Source of the DNA: an uncultured Actinomycetes bacterium
GTDB taxonomy: Bacteria > Actinomycetota > Actinomycetes > Nanopelagicales > Nanopelagicaceae
NCBI GenBank assembly: GCA_903928745.1
Contig: CAIYRR010000001.1
Location: forward strand, 22,230 to 86,229
DNA length: 64,000 nt
Reading direction: 5' to 3'
Positions 24,001 to 32,066 of the stretch are shown in pieces. Position numbers and translations under genes: made by a program. Each line of letters begins with the position of its first letter. The stretch's first letter is position 1. The notes under the pieces were generated by a model. It had not been told where the DNA came from and did no database searches. It saw only the letters and a list, made by a program, of their open reading frames with translations.

Positions 24001-25838
24001 CCTTCGTCTCTCCAAGATTTCCAAAGTTCTGAGTAAGCAGCGCCCGCCTTCATCAATTCTTGATGCGAGCCCCATTCGGTAATTTTCCCATCCTCGATAA
24101 CAGCGATGACGTCAGCATCATGTGCAGTTTGAAGTCGGTGAGCAATGGCAATGACCGTTCTACCCTCTAACACTTTGGAGAGCGAAGATTCCAGATGTCT
24201 AGCAGCTCTCTGGTCGAGTAAAGATGTTGCTTCATCCAAAATCAAAGTGTGAGGGTCGGCTAGAACTAATCGAGCAAGAGCAATTTGCTGTGCCTGCGTT
24301 GCCAGCAATCGTGTACCACCTGTACCGACCAGTGTTTCCAATCCTTCTGGTAAATCTCTCGCCCATTGATCTGCATCCACTGCTGCAAGTGCACTCCAGA
24401 TTTCATCGGATGTTGCATCAGGGTGGGCAAGAGTGATGTTTTGAGCGAGAGTGCCTACGAAAATGTGGTGCTCTTGCGTCACGAGCGCCACATGGGAACG
24501 AGCTTTCTCTACCGGCAGATAGCCAATTTCGCTCATTCCTACGGTGAGGGTTCCAGAATTAGGCGCTTGGATTCCCGCCAGTAATTTGCCGAGAGTAGAT
24601 TTTCCTGCGCCTGATGGGCCGACTATTGCCAAGCGCGTACCTGGTTGGACAAGAAATGAAATTCCTTTGAGTACATCGCGCCCTGTCTTGTATTGGTAGC
24701 GAATATTTTCACCTTTTACTTCAAAGCCATCGGGATCTGAATCCCTTATTTCTCGTTCATCCACTTCATGAATACCAAGGAGTCTTGAAAGGGAAGCCTT
24801 CCCACCCTGGAGTTCATCTATCCACCACAGAAGACCTTCAAGGGGATCAATCATCATCTGGGAATAGAGAAGCGAAGTTGTTATTTGCGCAATTGTTAAC
24901 GTTCCAAGATTGTAAAAATGTGCACCAACAAGGAGAACAACGGCAAGAGGAAAAATGTAACTAGTTTCAACAAAAGGAAACCACTGGCATCGAAGGCGCA
25001 AGGTATAGCGCTCCCATTCGATCCACCGAGAAAGCGCGGCATCGCTACGTTCTACGCGGTCCGGGCCTAAACGAAGCGCATCAATAGTGCGACCAGATTC
25101 TGCTGTTTCTACCAGAATCGAATTCATGAGCGCATAAGAGGATGCTTCAGTGCGATAAGCCTGGGGAGAGCGACGTAGGTAGCGTCTTGTCACTACAAAG
25201 ATGAATGGCATGCCGATGAGAACGGCAGCAATGAATACAGGCGCTGTAAGTCCGATGGCGACCAAAATGCTCGTAAGTGAGACCAAACAAATGGTGATGA
25301 TAGGGACTGCATCCCTGACAGCCCATTGAATGTGGTCAATGTCTGTTGTTGTCCGACTAAGAAGTTCTCCACTTCCTGCTCGCTCTACGACATTGGGCGG
25401 TAATTCGACAACGCGTTCAAGAAATCTTTCGCGCAGTGAAGACAAGACAAATTCGCCGAGGATAGATGCTTTAACGCGAGTCCAATAAGCAAAGAGAGTT
25501 TGCACAATTAATGCAGAGCCTGCAATCAATACCGCTGTAATGATGTGTGCATGCTTTGGGTCAGTGCTGAGTTTTCCCAAAAGATTTCCAAATACCCGCG
25601 GGGAAATCAAGGCACATCCCGCCGTAATCAATTGCAACGCGGCAACGAGATAGAAGCCATGACGATGCTTCTTAACGAGCGCAAGCATTTCCCTATTCAC
25701 GGTTTTTCCGGAGGCAATAGGCAGGCGCGAGGAGGCTCTCCCTAATCCGAAATCTTTGGGCACTCTTTGGGATCGCTTGGGAGGCGACGGGAATGCACTC
25801 GGTGGCAAATATTTTGCTGCCGCGATTTTTCCTTTCAT
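23997..25838 (-). CDS. Heterodimeric ABC exporter subunit A (intact Walker A, degenerate signature)
   Basis: A 613-aa half transporter: ~60 cytosolic residues, six TM helices (about 60-340), then the ATPase domain. Walker A GPSGAGKS (407-414) and Walker B ILDEATS with the catalytic Glu (536) and H-loop His (567) are intact. The LSGGQ signature is replaced by LLATQ (511-515). Its start overlaps subunit B by ATGA. Together with B, which has the opposite defects, only one composite ATP site can be competent. Substrate unknown; family includes drug and lipid exporters. Confidence 0.92.
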   Translation of the reverse strand: MKGKIAAAKYLPPSAFPSPPKRSQRVPKDFGLGRASSRLPIASGKTVNREMLALVKKHRHGFYLVAALQLITAGCALISPRVFGNLLGKLSTDPKHAHIITAVLIAGSALIVQTLFAYWTRVKASILGEFVLSSLRERFLERVVELPPNVVERAGSGELLSRTTTDIDHIQWAVRDAVPIITICLVSLTSILVAIGLTAPVFIAAVLIGMPFIFVVTRRYLRRSPQAYRTEASSYALMNSILVETAESGRTIDALRLGPDRVERSDAALSRWIEWERYTLRLRCQWFPFVETSYIFPLAVVLLVGAHFYNLGTLTIAQITTSLLYSQMMIDPLEGLLWWIDELQGGKASLSRLLGIHEVDEREIRDSDPDGFEVKGENIRYQYKTGRDVLKGISFLVQPGTRLAIVGPSGAGKSTLGKLLAGIQAPNSGTLTVGMSEIGYLPVEKARSHVALVTQEHHIFVGTLAQNITLAHPDATSDEIWSALAAVDADQWARDLPEGLETLVGTGGTRLLATQAQQIALARLVLADPHTLILDEATSLLDQRAARHLESSLSKVLEGRTVIAIAHRLQTAHDADVIAVIEDGKITEWGSHQELMKAGAAYSELWKSWRDEG

Positions 25839-27574
25839 GCGCCCCTCGTTACGAGGTCGCGGTATGCCTGGGAGTTTGCAAGCAGTTGAGAATGAACTCC
25901 CTCAGCATGATTCTCTCCCTGAACGAGCAAGACAACTCGATCAGCTTTGTCGAGGATTAGCGGCGAATTAGTGAAAACAACTGTTGTTCTCCCTTTGCGA
26001 ATGTCGAGAAGTCGCGAGGCAATTCGAGATTCCGTGTGTGCATCAACTGCGCTGGTGGGGTCATCCAAGACCATGATGGGTGCATCAACATAGAGCGTTC
26101 TGGCCAGAGAAAGCCGTTGGCGTTGTCCTCCACTGAGTGTGCGCCCGCGCTCTACAACTTCGGCATCCAAGCCTTCGCCTTCGAGTGAGTCAAGAATATC
26201 TTGGGCACTCGAAGCCTGTAGTGCATCGTCGATACTTAAGCGCCCCGTATGAGAAACAGAGAAGATTGAACCGATTGTTCCCGAGAGAATTGCGGGGTCC
26301 TTTTCTTGTGAATAGATTGCGCGACGAATTGAATCTCGCGTAAAAGTTGTTAGAGGAAGCGCACCCAGATAAACCTGGTCGGCTTCGATAAACCCACCCA
26401 GACGATCACATAATTCATCAGCAAGGAGTGGATCATCGCTGACAATCGCCAGGAATTCCTCAGGAAATATTTTCAGCCCCGATTTTCCGTCATGCAAAAT
26501 CTCATGTGGATTGGGAGATTCATTCAATCCCCAGTTATTGATCGTTGTTATAGAAAGTAAATTGATGACACGTCTGGCCGAGACAGTCGCTGACGTTATT
26601 CGCTGCGCACTTTCAGTCAGGACTTTCAATGGCAGAACTAGGAATGCGCTGTATCCGTAAAAAGATAGCAGCGCTCCAATCTTGAGATCGCCGGAAACCA
26701 CTAGGTTGCCGCCGATATAGATAACTCCAAGTATTAACGCGCCAGGTAAAATTACTTGTAAGCCTTCTAGAAAAGAACGCATTCTTGCAGTGCGGACGGC
26801 AGCAGCTCTGACTTCCTGGGAGGCAGATTTAAATCTAGCGATGAAGACATCCTCGCCACCGATTCCACGTAAGACTCGGAGTCCTGCGACAGTGTCGGCA
26901 GCAAGATTTGAAGCATCGCTGAGTTTCTTGCGCTGAAAAGCCTCTCTTGCTTGGAGAGGCTTAATGATGGGAGCGATTCCAAGGCTCATGAGTGGAACAC
27001 CAAGGACTACCAACCATCCAATGGTTGGTGATGATTGAATCAAGATGACAGAGACGAAGATGAAAGAAATGATCGCGCCCGAAAGTCGAGGTATCAGATC
27101 AAATGCCCGAGCAACGCGTTCAACATCGTTGCTATTAACAGATACAACCTCGCCCGTTGATACCAACCTGGGCAGATCTGCTCCCAATGAGGCGGCTTTT
27201 CGCGTAATGATTTGCTGAAGGCGAGTGGCGGCAACAACCCATCCACCGAGCGCCCTGCGATGTCTGAGTACACCTGCAATTGATTGAATAACGCCTACAC
27301 ACATGATCGTGAGCGCCCAGCGGTTTACATCGGCTTGATTATGGTCGGCAATGGCTTGTATCCCTTTACCTAGGAAACCGGGCATGACCGCAAGAGAAGA
27401 AAATGCAATAATCCCGAAGAAGGTGCCAGTAGTGATGATCCACCATTGGCTTTTGCCTATCCAGAATAAAAAGGCAGGGACCGAGGAGATATCGGGAATT
27501 CCGGGATCATGGAAAGGAACATGATCAAAGGGTGTGCGTGGATCTCTGCGACGCAGTCCGAGTATTTTCTCCAT
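25835..27574 (-). CDS. Heterodimeric ABC exporter subunit B (lost Walker A, intact signature)
   Basis: A 579-aa half transporter with six TM helices (about 40-320) and an ATPase domain. The signature LSGGQRQR (480-487) is canonical, but the Walker A region reads IVSDDPLLADE (377-387) without the P-loop Gly-Lys-Ser/Thr; Walker B ends LDDPTS with Asp (505) for the catalytic Glu, and the H-loop has Asn (TNS, about 536) for His. So this subunit contributes only the signature to the working site. ATG 27574 is preferred over TTG 27583. Confidence 0.9.
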   Translation of the reverse strand: MEKILGLRRRDPRTPFDHVPFHDPGIPDISSVPAFLFWIGKSQWWIITTGTFFGIIAFSSLAVMPGFLGKGIQAIADHNQADVNRWALTIMCVGVIQSIAGVLRHRRALGGWVVAATRLQQIITRKAASLGADLPRLVSTGEVVSVNSNDVERVARAFDLIPRLSGAIISFIFVSVILIQSSPTIGWLVVLGVPLMSLGIAPIIKPLQAREAFQRKKLSDASNLAADTVAGLRVLRGIGGEDVFIARFKSASQEVRAAAVRTARMRSFLEGLQVILPGALILGVIYIGGNLVVSGDLKIGALLSFYGYSAFLVLPLKVLTESAQRITSATVSARRVINLLSITTINNWGLNESPNPHEILHDGKSGLKIFPEEFLAIVSDDPLLADELCDRLGGFIEADQVYLGALPLTTFTRDSIRRAIYSQEKDPAILSGTIGSIFSVSHTGRLSIDDALQASSAQDILDSLEGEGLDAEVVERGRTLSGGQRQRLSLARTLYVDAPIMVLDDPTSAVDAHTESRIASRLLDIRKGRTTVVFTNSPLILDKADRVVLLVQGENHAEGVHSQLLANSQAYRDLVTRGA

Positions 27575-27672
27575 AAGCGTCAAACACTACTACGGGAAGC
27601 ACTTTGCAGGCGTTGTAGAAGTAGGATTACGCCCCTCGTCTATTTAGTACATCGTGTTAAAGGGAGAAGTCA

Positions 27673-29100
27673 GTGCCGTTTTTTGATCTCAATCTTGAAC
27701 TTAATGGCACCAACTTCATACGCGAAGAAGAACGTGGTGGTAATGCGCGTTCATTGTTTTGGCCGTGGTGTGGAGCAAATGTTTCACTCCTTGCTTTGTC
27801 CTATGGTGCATTCTTTCTGGGATTTGGCATCTCATTTCTCCAAGTGTGCTTTGCCGCAATTTTGGGTGTTGTCCTTTCCTTTGCGCTCGTGGGCGTGAGT
27901 TCCCTCGCTGGTAAACGCTCCAATGCGCCAACTATGACTCTTTCGCGCGCAGCATTTGGAGTCAAGGGAAATCTCATCCCAGGTTTGTTGTCGTACTTAA
28001 TTTTCGTCGGATGGGAAACAGTTCTCGTATCGTTGGCGACTTTGGCTACACAAACCGTATTTGCAAGAGTGGGACATGTAGATCCAAATGTGGCACGCAT
28101 TGGAGGCTTTGCTGTTGCCGTCGGGCTTACGGTTTTTGGTGGCGTTCTTGGTTTTCATGTAATCATGCGTCTTCAAAAATGGCTCACTATTGCAACCGTA
28201 GTCATGACCATTGGATACATTGCATTAACTCTCAACTACGTAAATTGGAGTTCAATTTCCTCCTTGCATGGCGGAAATCTTCAAGCTTTCATTGGAGCAA
28301 CAATCTTCGGAATAACCGGTATTGGACTCGGCTGGGTGAATTCGGCCGCTGACTATTCGCGATATTTACCTCGCACGGTTTCTAGTAGGGCAGTAGTTGC
28401 TTGGACCGTTTTCGGGTCGTCACTTGTCCCAATAATTTTAGTTATTTATGGATCTATGTTGGCAGGGAGCAGCAAGGAACTCAGCGATAAAATTGCGATG
28501 GATCCCATCGGCGCCCTAACAACGTTGGTGCCGACCTGGTATTTGATTCCTTTTGCATGCGTTGCGGTCTTGGGTCTCATTGGTGGAGCAATACTTGATC
28601 TCTATTCATCTGGATTGGCACTGGTATCTATCGGATTACCCGTTCGCCGACATGTTGCTGCAGGAATCGATGCATGCATTATGTTGGCCGGAACAATTTA
28701 TATTGTCTGGTTTGCGGGAAACTTCTCTATTCCTTTTCAAGGATTCCTCATCACTCTCGGAGTGCCAATTGCCGTTTGGTCTGCAATCTTCGTAGCCGAT
28801 GTAACCCTGCGAAAGAGGGATTACGTTGAAGAAGAGCTATTCACTCCCAGTGGCCGATACGGTTCTTGGAACATCCGCTCGATTGCTTTGATGATTATTG
28901 GCTCAATTATTGGCTGGGGATTTGTTACTAATACTTTTGCATCTTGGCTCTCGTGGCAAGGATATTTCCTGGGGGTAATTGGTGGGAAAACAGGGCCCTG
29001 GGCCTTCGCCAACGTGGGAGTGATTCTCGCGCTTCTCGTGGGGTTCTTCGGTCACATACTTCTTTCAAGGAAAGAGATTAAAAGACAGGAAGAGAATTAG
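27673..29100 (+). CDS. NCS1-family permease (cytosine/purine type)
   Basis: A 475-aa 12-TM transporter. NCS1 features: N-terminal FWPWCGANVSLLALSYGAF, TMTLSRAAFGVKGNLIPGLLSYLIFVGWETV (TM3, substrate side), GLGWVNSAADYSRYLP (the conserved AADYSRY), and GAILDLYSSGLALVSIGL. These favour cytosine or other nucleobases. GTG start with AGGGAG upstream. It ends in a 4-bp stop overlap with nhaA. Substrate class confident, exact base not. Confidence 0.9.
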   Translation: MPFFDLNLELNGTNFIREEERGGNARSLFWPWCGANVSLLALSYGAFFLGFGISFLQVCFAAILGVVLSFALVGVSSLAGKRSNAPTMTLSRAAFGVKGNLIPGLLSYLIFVGWETVLVSLATLATQTVFARVGHVDPNVARIGGFAVAVGLTVFGGVLGFHVIMRLQKWLTIATVVMTIGYIALTLNYVNWSSISSLHGGNLQAFIGATIFGITGIGLGWVNSAADYSRYLPRTVSSRAVVAWTVFGSSLVPIILVIYGSMLAGSSKELSDKIAMDPIGALTTLVPTWYLIPFACVAVLGLIGGAILDLYSSGLALVSIGLPVRRHVAAGIDACIMLAGTIYIVWFAGNFSIPFQGFLITLGVPIAVWSAIFVADVTLRKRDYVEEELFTPSGRYGSWNIRSIALMIIGSIIGWGFVTNTFASWLSWQGYFLGVIGGKTGPWAFANVGVILALLVGFFGHILLSRKEIKRQEEN

Positions 29101-30098
29101 TCCTGAGAAACGGAAACTTTCTTGAGGTAAAGAAATCCGATGGTCGCCGATATGACTGCAGCCAGAATGAGGCCGGTCCTAACTTGATCAAGTAGCAATA
29201 AATCTGAGAATGCGAGTTCTGCGATAAAGAGTGAGACGGTTAGACCCATTCCCGCTAGAGCACCGGCGCCCGCGATTTCTTTGTAGCTCAGCGATGCAGG
29301 TTTCTGCGCGACACCAATTTTGATAGCAAGCCAGGCGAAGAAAGTTATCCCGGCGATTTTGCCTACGACTCGTCCGATGATGAGACCAAGACTGACGGGG
29401 GAGAGTACAAGCTTGCCAAGATTATGGAAATCAAATCGAACGCCGATGTTCACCAAAGCGAAGAGTGGGATTATCAGGAAACTCGTCCACGGATGAATAA
29501 GTGAAATCAAGCGATCAGTAGAGACTATTTTTCCAAAGGGGAGAATCCACGCCAGTAGAACAGCGCCGATAGTTGAAGCAATTCTAAGTGGGCTTATGCC
29601 GCCAGAATAGAAGAGTCCTAGAACAATGATGGATCCAAGGTCATCGGCAATTGCAAGAGTCAGCAAGAACATTTTTAGTGAGTGATCAATTCTTGAACCA
29701 AGAAGTGCAAGTGCGCCAAGTGATAAAGCTATATCGGTGGGCATTGCAACAGCCCAACCATTGGACCCATTTCCTGAATAGTTCAATAGCGCAAAAATGC
29801 AAGCAGGGAGGATCATTCCCCCGATGGCCGCAATAATAGGAAGAGCTGCTGCTTTGGGTTTGCGTAACTCTCCTTGATCAAACTCTCGCTTTATTTCAAG
29901 GCCAACCAGAAAGAAAAAGATGCTCATGAGCGCTTCGCTTATAAAGTTTCGCGATGGATTCCAAAAGTTCTCATAGTCAGAAGCAAGGGGAGAGTTGGCA
30001 AAGAATAAGGCGATTGTGCATGCACCGAGAAGGAAAACTCCACCAGAAACCTCGGTAGCAAAAAAGCGCGAGAAGGTTTGTGAAGCACGACGAATCAT
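29097..30098 (-). CDS. nhaA: Na+/H+ antiporter NhaA
   Basis: A 333-aa NhaA. The ion-binding Asp pair is in LAIADDLGSIIVLGLF (about 148-149), the TM4 motif is MPTDIALSLGALALLG, and FFFLVGLEIKREF is the N-terminal signature. It is about 50 residues shorter than E. coli NhaA, mainly because the loop after TM1 and the C-terminal end are short; all catalytic parts remain. Exchanges two H+ for one Na+ and controls cytosolic pH and sodium. Start ATG 30098 with leaderless-type -10. Confidence 0.93.
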   Translation of the reverse strand: MIRRASQTFSRFFATEVSGGVFLLGACTIALFFANSPLASDYENFWNPSRNFISEALMSIFFFLVGLEIKREFDQGELRKPKAAALPIIAAIGGMILPACIFALLNYSGNGSNGWAVAMPTDIALSLGALALLGSRIDHSLKMFLLTLAIADDLGSIIVLGLFYSGGISPLRIASTIGAVLLAWILPFGKIVSTDRLISLIHPWTSFLIIPLFALVNIGVRFDFHNLGKLVLSPVSLGLIIGRVVGKIAGITFFAWLAIKIGVAQKPASLSYKEIAGAGALAGMGLTVSLFIAELAFSDLLLLDQVRTGLILAAVISATIGFLYLKKVSVSQD

Positions 30099-30104
30099 TG
30101 TGAA

Positions 30105-30110
30105 AGGTTA
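30105..30110 (-). promoter_or_regulatory. -10 element of leaderless nhaA promoter
   Basis: Minus-strand TAACCT ends 6 bases before ATG 30098, between the start and the hairpin at 30119-30160. Confidence 0.45.
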
Positions 30111-30118
30111 CCTGACAG

Positions 30119-30160
30119 CACTGCGCCCCGAGTCCTTGTACCGGGACCCGGGGCGCAGTG
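30119..30160 (-). terminator. Strong GC hairpin after the split cytochrome-b operon
   Basis: Arms 30119-30130 and 30149-30160 pair perfectly over 12 bp and an inner GTCC/GGAC extends the stem. It stands 7 bases after the stop of the 311-aa gene. No T-run follows. Confidence 0.75.
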
Positions 30161-30166
30161 AATCAG

Positions 30167-31102
30167 TTAGAGATTATTTTCTCTGTAGTACCTGCGCCAA
30201 ATGAGCCTATGGAAAGGAATCAAGCGAGGTAGTCGGTTAATCAACGGCAACTTAGGCATGAAGATGAAGCCCAAGTTGAGCAGGAAGAGCATGGCGAAGA
30301 TCTGTGAGTCAGCGTTCTCTGATGACTTGAATGGTTCGATCTGATACATGAAGGAGAACATCCATAGCCATGATTGGCCAGGGTATGAACCCGTTTCATT
30401 CATCATTCCCCATTGATCGCCATGAAGGTGTTGCTGCGCTCCGAGTTCATCGAAGTAACCACCATCTGCCAGGAAGAGAAGTGGCATTGTGAAATCACTT
30501 GGCAAAGGGGTTACCTCTGTCGTAAGTAATCCATCCAATGAACCCTCTTGTGCCAAATGCAGCAGTGCCGCAGTCATCACAGGGACTGGTCCGTATGCAG
30601 CATCTTCTACAACTTTGGCAGAATCTCCAGCCTTTTCAATTGCGGCTGCATAATCCTCTGCCCATTTAGCTTGTTGATCCGCACTTGCCGCACTCCACGT
30701 TGCCACCGCAGTAGGTACTGCCGAGTCAATACTGGATTTCAATGGCTTGAGTACGAAATCTTCCGCAGGATTAACGGGAATTGTTATGCCTGCCCATTTT
30801 TGAAGCTTTAGAGGTCCAAGTGTCAGACCTTCTGCCGCATCATTGTATGGAGCGCCATATCCGGCACTGATTGTTGAACCAGCTAATTCACCAGTGGCTG
30901 TTGCAACAAAATCAGAGGGAGCATTCTGTCCCCACTGTTGCAAAGTAACTGCGCGCTCATCTGGTGATCCAAATACTGCGGCGCATGCGCCAATGAGAAG
31001 TGTTACAACAACGAGTGCAATAACTAATTCTTTTACGAGGTCGTATGGACGCTTAGGTCCACTCCATTTTGCTAGATCTACGTTGCGCTCTTTAGTACTC
31101 AC
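30167..31102 (-). CDS. Cytochrome-b-associated membrane protein with large extracytoplasmic domain
   Basis: A 311-aa protein: cytosolic start with a KRPYDLVKE segment, one TM helix (about 24-44), a ~210-residue extracytoplasmic domain rich in Ala, Gly and acidic residues (about 45-260), and a C-terminal TM helix (about 266-285) with a very basic RLIPFHRLIWRRYY end. No CxxCH heme motif and no Rieske or copper ligands. It starts with GTG 31102 overlapping the cytochrome b stop by GTGA. The helix-plus-periplasmic arrangement suggests a subunit that replaces cytochrome b helices E-H or subunit IV; I do not know its function. Confidence 0.72.
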   Translation of the reverse strand: MSTKERNVDLAKWSGPKRPYDLVKELVIALVVVTLLIGACAAVFGSPDERAVTLQQWGQNAPSDFVATATGELAGSTISAGYGAPYNDAAEGLTLGPLKLQKWAGITIPVNPAEDFVLKPLKSSIDSAVPTAVATWSAASADQQAKWAEDYAAAIEKAGDSAKVVEDAAYGPVPVMTAALLHLAQEGSLDGLLTTEVTPLPSDFTMPLLFLADGGYFDELGAQQHLHGDQWGMMNETGSYPGQSWLWMFSFMYQIEPFKSSENADSQIFAMLFLLNLGFIFMPKLPLINRLPRLIPFHRLIWRRYYRENNL

Positions 31103-31716
31103 GCGGCACCTCCAGCAATCTCTTTGGCATCTAGCGGAGGTACAACACCATTCTTGCGAACAAGAATGACGTGCCACACAACTATGAGTCCGACTCCGAG
31201 TGGCAAAAGAGCCACGTGAAGGAGTAGTGCTTGACCAGAGTTAAGAGTGTTCATAAAGGAACCGATACCAACAGAGTTCAAACCATCTTTAGCTTGGGTT
31301 GCAATCCATTGTGAATCGAAGTCCCCTTGGATGAGATAGCCGGTAAAAGCTGTTGCGAGAGAGGATAGGAAACAGAATGTTCCTGTTACCCATGTTGCAA
31401 AACGACGACCACGCCATGCGGCCATCCAAAACTTTCCCCAAAGGTGAACAACCATAAATACAAAGAAAAGCTCTACTGCCCAAAGGTGAACAGAGTTGAC
31501 GTAGTGTCCAACACCTGATGTATGCCACCAACTTGCGCCTCTGACAGTAAGAATTAATCCTGATCCGATAATCACGGCAAGTGCTGCAAGTGTTAATACG
31601 CCGAAGACGTAAATCCACGAAGCAACGTATGACGGTTGGTTATCTGGCAGTGCATCTTGAGGATCAATCTTTTCAATAGTTGCGCGACGTACGCGCGTGG
31701 TCCACATAGTTGCCAT
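31099..31716 (-). CDS. Short diheme cytochrome b (b6-like N-terminal domain only)
   Basis: A 205-aa four-helix protein. Four heme-ligating His are spaced as in cytochrome b/b6: HLWAVELFFVFMVVH (about 71 and 85) in helix B and HVALLPLGVGLIVVWH (about 171 and 186) in helix D. The C-terminal half of QcrB (helices E-H, with the PEWY quinol motif) is absent. It lies between a 53-aa helix protein and the 311-aa protein, in one operon, so a membrane electron-transfer complex separate from the bcc/qcrB copy at 62803 is likely. Partners for Rieske or cytochrome c are not seen here. Confidence 0.85.
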   Translation of the reverse strand: MATMWTTRVRRATIEKIDPQDALPDNQPSYVASWIYVFGVLTLAALAVIIGSGLILTVRGASWWHTSGVGHYVNSVHLWAVELFFVFMVVHLWGKFWMAAWRGRRFATWVTGTFCFLSSLATAFTGYLIQGDFDSQWIATQAKDGLNSVGIGSFMNTLNSGQALLLHVALLPLGVGLIVVWHVILVRKNGVVPPLDAKEIAGGAA

Positions 31717-31721
31717 GGCCG

Positions 31722-31883
31722 TTACTTCCCATCTTCTTTATGAGTAGGGAACGGCACAACCAATGCCAGAACGAAGAGAACGACGATTAAGCCGATCATG
31801 ATTAAGTTCGGGATTGAAACCGAGACGAAACCCCAATCAAAGAATTTAGCGGGGTGATTTAGATTTAAAGCCAGTAAAGCCAT
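31722..31883 (-). CDS. 53-aa single-helix membrane protein of cytochrome-b cluster
   Basis: ATG 31883 to TAA 31722-31724; an AAGGAGAG ribosome site precedes it. The product has a short N-terminal part with His and Trp (NHPAKFFDWG), one hydrophobic helix (about 24-45) and a PFPTHKEDGK tail. Five bases separate it from the cytochrome b start, so it belongs to the complex, like the small helix subunits of other cytochrome b assemblies. Too short for usual ORF calling. Confidence 0.75.
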   Translation of the reverse strand: MALLALNLNHPAKFFDWGFVSVSIPNLIMIGLIVVLFVLALVVPFPTHKEDGK

Positions 31884-31929
31884 AGCTCACTCTCCTTTTT
31901 GGACCCCCATGAGGCGGGCGTCACAATGT

Positions 31930-31951
31930 TGACAAGTATTCACTTTTGTCA
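31930..31951. promoter_or_regulatory. Inverted repeat TGACAA-N10-TTGTCA in divergent region
   Basis: A perfect 6-6 dyad with 10-base spacing sits between the divergent cytochrome-b operon and the ferric reductase gene. It contains TTGACA-like sequence on both strands, so it could be an operator for both or simply -35 elements. Confidence 0.4.
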
Positions 31952-32066
31952 GGTTTTTGGGTCATTTTCCCGATTAAACCTTGCGAATATTGCGCTATTA
32001 AGGGGCAGCACTCCTTCGAGGGGAAGAACCGGAAGTAAATCACCGAGGAAATCTCATTCTTGCGTG

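Noticed and set aside
25835-27574. Decayed pseudogene because Walker A is missing
   Set aside because: Frame intact over 579 codons, LSGGQ perfect, and the losses complement those of its partner subunit.
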